Assembly (NCBI GenBank): GCA_963969395.1
Contig: OZ017795.1
Span: forward strand, 22,177,063 to 22,241,062
Source: Pseudoscleropodium purum
Taxonomy: Eukaryota; Streptophyta; Bryopsida; Hypnales; Brachytheciaceae
Direction of reading: 5' to 3'
Length of the DNA: 64,000 nucleotides
Position numbers and translations under genes: made by a program. The notes beneath the pieces are model-generated. The model was not told where the DNA came from. It saw only the letters and a list, made by a program, of their open reading frames with translations, and ran no database searches. Numbering within the stretch: the stretch's first letter is position 1; every line of letters starts with the position of its first letter. Shown here one piece after another: positions 62,301-64,000 of this stretch.

Positions 62301-63028
62301 ATAGAGATGACTGCATCCCTTGTGATCCATAATTCATAGACTCACCAATAATTCCGAATAGATTGAATTTTGTAGAGCATTAATGTGTTTACACTTCGAT
62401 GGCTGAGAACAGGTGGCTTGGGAAACTGTATCATTCTGGTTGAAAGGTTTTGGTGAAGAATCTGCAAGAAAGCTGCAAAATGATGGCTTTATCCAATCTA
62501 GACCTGGTGGTGAGTCGGGCAGTTTTCTCGTCATTGGGTCAACGTTGCATATCATTGTGGCAATTTACCTTATGGATACAAAGTAACATGATATCGTCAT
62601 GGCTGAATTTTTGTGATTTTTATCGTGGTTCTTGATGAGTTCCTCCGCTGTTTTCCTGGAGATGATGTAAAACTTTATATATTCACCGTTCTTTGATTGG
62701 TGGAGGAATCAGGTGATAATATCAACTGTGATGGTCACAAATCAATTGGTCATAATCGTTGTAGAGTATCATTCGCTAATTGCTTGCAAATGAATGTTGC
62801 AGGTGAGTATCATGGCAACAATCCAGAGATGTCAAAGCTACTTCACAAGGCAGTCAGGGAAGGGAATAGGGATGCGTATTCAGTGTACCAGGAGTACCTT
62901 ACCAAGAGGCCTGTTAATGTACTTTCTTTCTCTTGAAAATTTGGTCTGATTATTTTGAATCGATGCACATGGCGTATGTAGTCAACTACAGTAGTTTCTA
63001 CTGATCATCTGGAAAAAAAAACAAGTAA

Positions 63029-63066
<38 letters not shown>

Positions 63067-64000
63067 ATGAGGAATTAATAGCATAAATTCTTGACCAACA
63101 TTGTGTCTCCTTCTCAGGTTCTTCGTGATCTGCTCGAGTTTAAGTCGGACAGAAATCCTATTCCTGTTGAGGATGTCGAATCAGCTTCGAACATTGTAGC
63201 CCGATTCTGTACAGGGGGCATGTCGTTGGGCGCCATTTCTAGAGAAACGCATGAAGTTATTGCCGTAGCCATGAACAGAATAGGAGGAAAATCCAATTCT
63301 GGAGAAGGCGGTGAGGTATGTAAAAAAAATTCTTCCATTTCAACGATCTCTAGCCATGTCAATCACCCTGTATTACATGTCGGGACTTGAGAAGTATAAA
63401 AGTAGTATCGTGTGGATCCTCCCCTGTACTTGAGTTGCTTAAACTCCAATTTTGTGTGCTGACTCTCAAAATTTACAAAACATTCTGCAATTTAGAGACC
63501 GTCTGTTATTTTGTGATCAAACTCTGAATTGATAGTTTTACAAGATAAATAATATGGAGGTTTGTGCCAGGATCCTGTAAGATGGAAGCATCTAGATGAC
63601 GTGGTAGATGGTTTTTCGCCCTTGCTTCCTCATCTTAAAGGATTGGAGAATGGGGATCATGCATCGAGTGCCATTAAACAGGTTTGTGGACACCTTGACC
63701 TTACTCCCGTCCAGCTACCTTTGTTGGGATATCTTTAAGGGTAGAGTTAATTGTGAATGAATTAAAGTTGAAGGCAGCGCCCCTTGGGTTCAACTTCTTC
63801 TGTTTGTGGGTTCTATGCTTCTGTACTTACCTGGCGTTGCTCTTGTTGCATAACTTACGACTGATGGCTGATTGATCTAACTTGCAGGTTGCTTCGGGGC
63901 GCTTTGGTGTGACTCCTACATTTCTGGCCAATGCAGACCAATTAGAAATCAAAATAGCTCAGGGTGCTAAACCAGGAGAAGGTGGACAACTTCCTGGGAA
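56394..64000 (+). CDS. GLU1: Ferredoxin-dependent glutamate synthase, plastid (partial, 3' end beyond window)
   Basis: Exons: 56394-56696, 57087-57399, 57506-57948, 58208-58339, 58517-58615, 58768-58838, 58972-59068, 59479-59571, 59767-59912, 60160-60430, 60606-60821, 61070-61227, 61567-61696, 61813-61871, 62118-62223, 62413-62509, 62803-62918, 63118-63315, 63571-63681, 63888-64000 (cut). All junctions are GT-AG and keep frame, giving about 1090 of roughly 1600 residues. Exon 1 encodes a Ser/Arg-rich transit peptide. The N-terminal nucleophile of the class II glutaminase is Cys115 (ERDACGVGF), which implies propeptide removal. Glutaminase motifs follow ([38 protein letters not shown]), then the central domain and the start of the FMN/synthase domain ([14 protein letters not shown] in exon 18; [13 protein letters not shown] at the edge). 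The enzyme makes two glutamates from glutamine and 2-oxoglutarate in the plastid. Similarity favours the Fd over the NADH type, but the ferredoxin loop and the C-terminus lie outside the window. Introns run from 106 to 410 bp. Confidence 0.95.
63027..63066 (+). repeat. AAT then ATT microsatellite in a glutamate synthase intron
   Basis: About nine AAT units switch to ATT units, so the run is self-complementary. It sits in the intron between exons ending 62918 and starting 63118. Confidence 0.85.

Noticed and set aside
1..64000. tRNA, rRNA, snRNA or CRISPR loci
   Set aside because: None of the box motifs, cloverleaf patterns or regularly spaced identical repeats was recognised by eye; a dedicated scan (tRNAscan, Infernal) could still find a small RNA gene.

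Overview
The window is plant nuclear DNA. It is mostly AT-rich, intron- and transposon-type sequence, with three GC-richer islands that each hold one conserved plant gene. GT-AG introns of roughly 100-400 bp, a chloroplast transit peptide and plant-specific protein families support this. Which plant cannot be settled from the sequence. The gene set, the compact introns and the AT-rich spacers would fit a bryophyte, but that is a weak inference.

Layout: (1) 1-16.4 kb is a gene-free AT-rich spacer with copies of a terminal-inverted-repeat family, a long hairpin and a MITE-like inverted repeat. (2) 16.4-22.9 kb is a GC-rich island with a three-exon LRR receptor-like kinase on the minus strand, 1070 aa after splicing, closest to Arabidopsis MUSTACHES (At1g75640) and At4g36180. 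(3) 22.9-44.2 kb is a second repeat-rich spacer: a complete 191-bp CACTA-type MITE, four copies of a ~330-bp element, a 726-bp foldback element, small stem-loop repeats and a tandem array. (4) 45.7-48.9 kb is an uninterrupted 1049-aa ISWI-type chromatin remodeller (CHR11/CHR17 type) on the minus strand. (5) 49.6-54.9 kb is a third AT-rich spacer with a 249-bp TIR element between two related direct repeats. (6) 55-64 kb holds the 5' two thirds of a ferredoxin-type glutamate synthase gene on the plus strand. Twenty exons could be placed by splice sites and homology, and the gene runs off the right edge.

The three genes do not form a pathway: one is a plasma-membrane receptor, one a nuclear chromatin remodeller and one a plastid nitrogen-assimilation enzyme. 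No rRNA, tRNA, CRISPR or recognisable autonomous transposase or reverse transcriptase was found. The most unusual material is in the spacers. One transposon family has ends reading TTAACCCCTAAAG, with TTAA as the only possible target duplication. Others are a nearly perfect 54-bp-arm hairpin, a CACTA MITE with an intact 3-bp target duplication, and a set of ~40-bp dispersed stem-loops.
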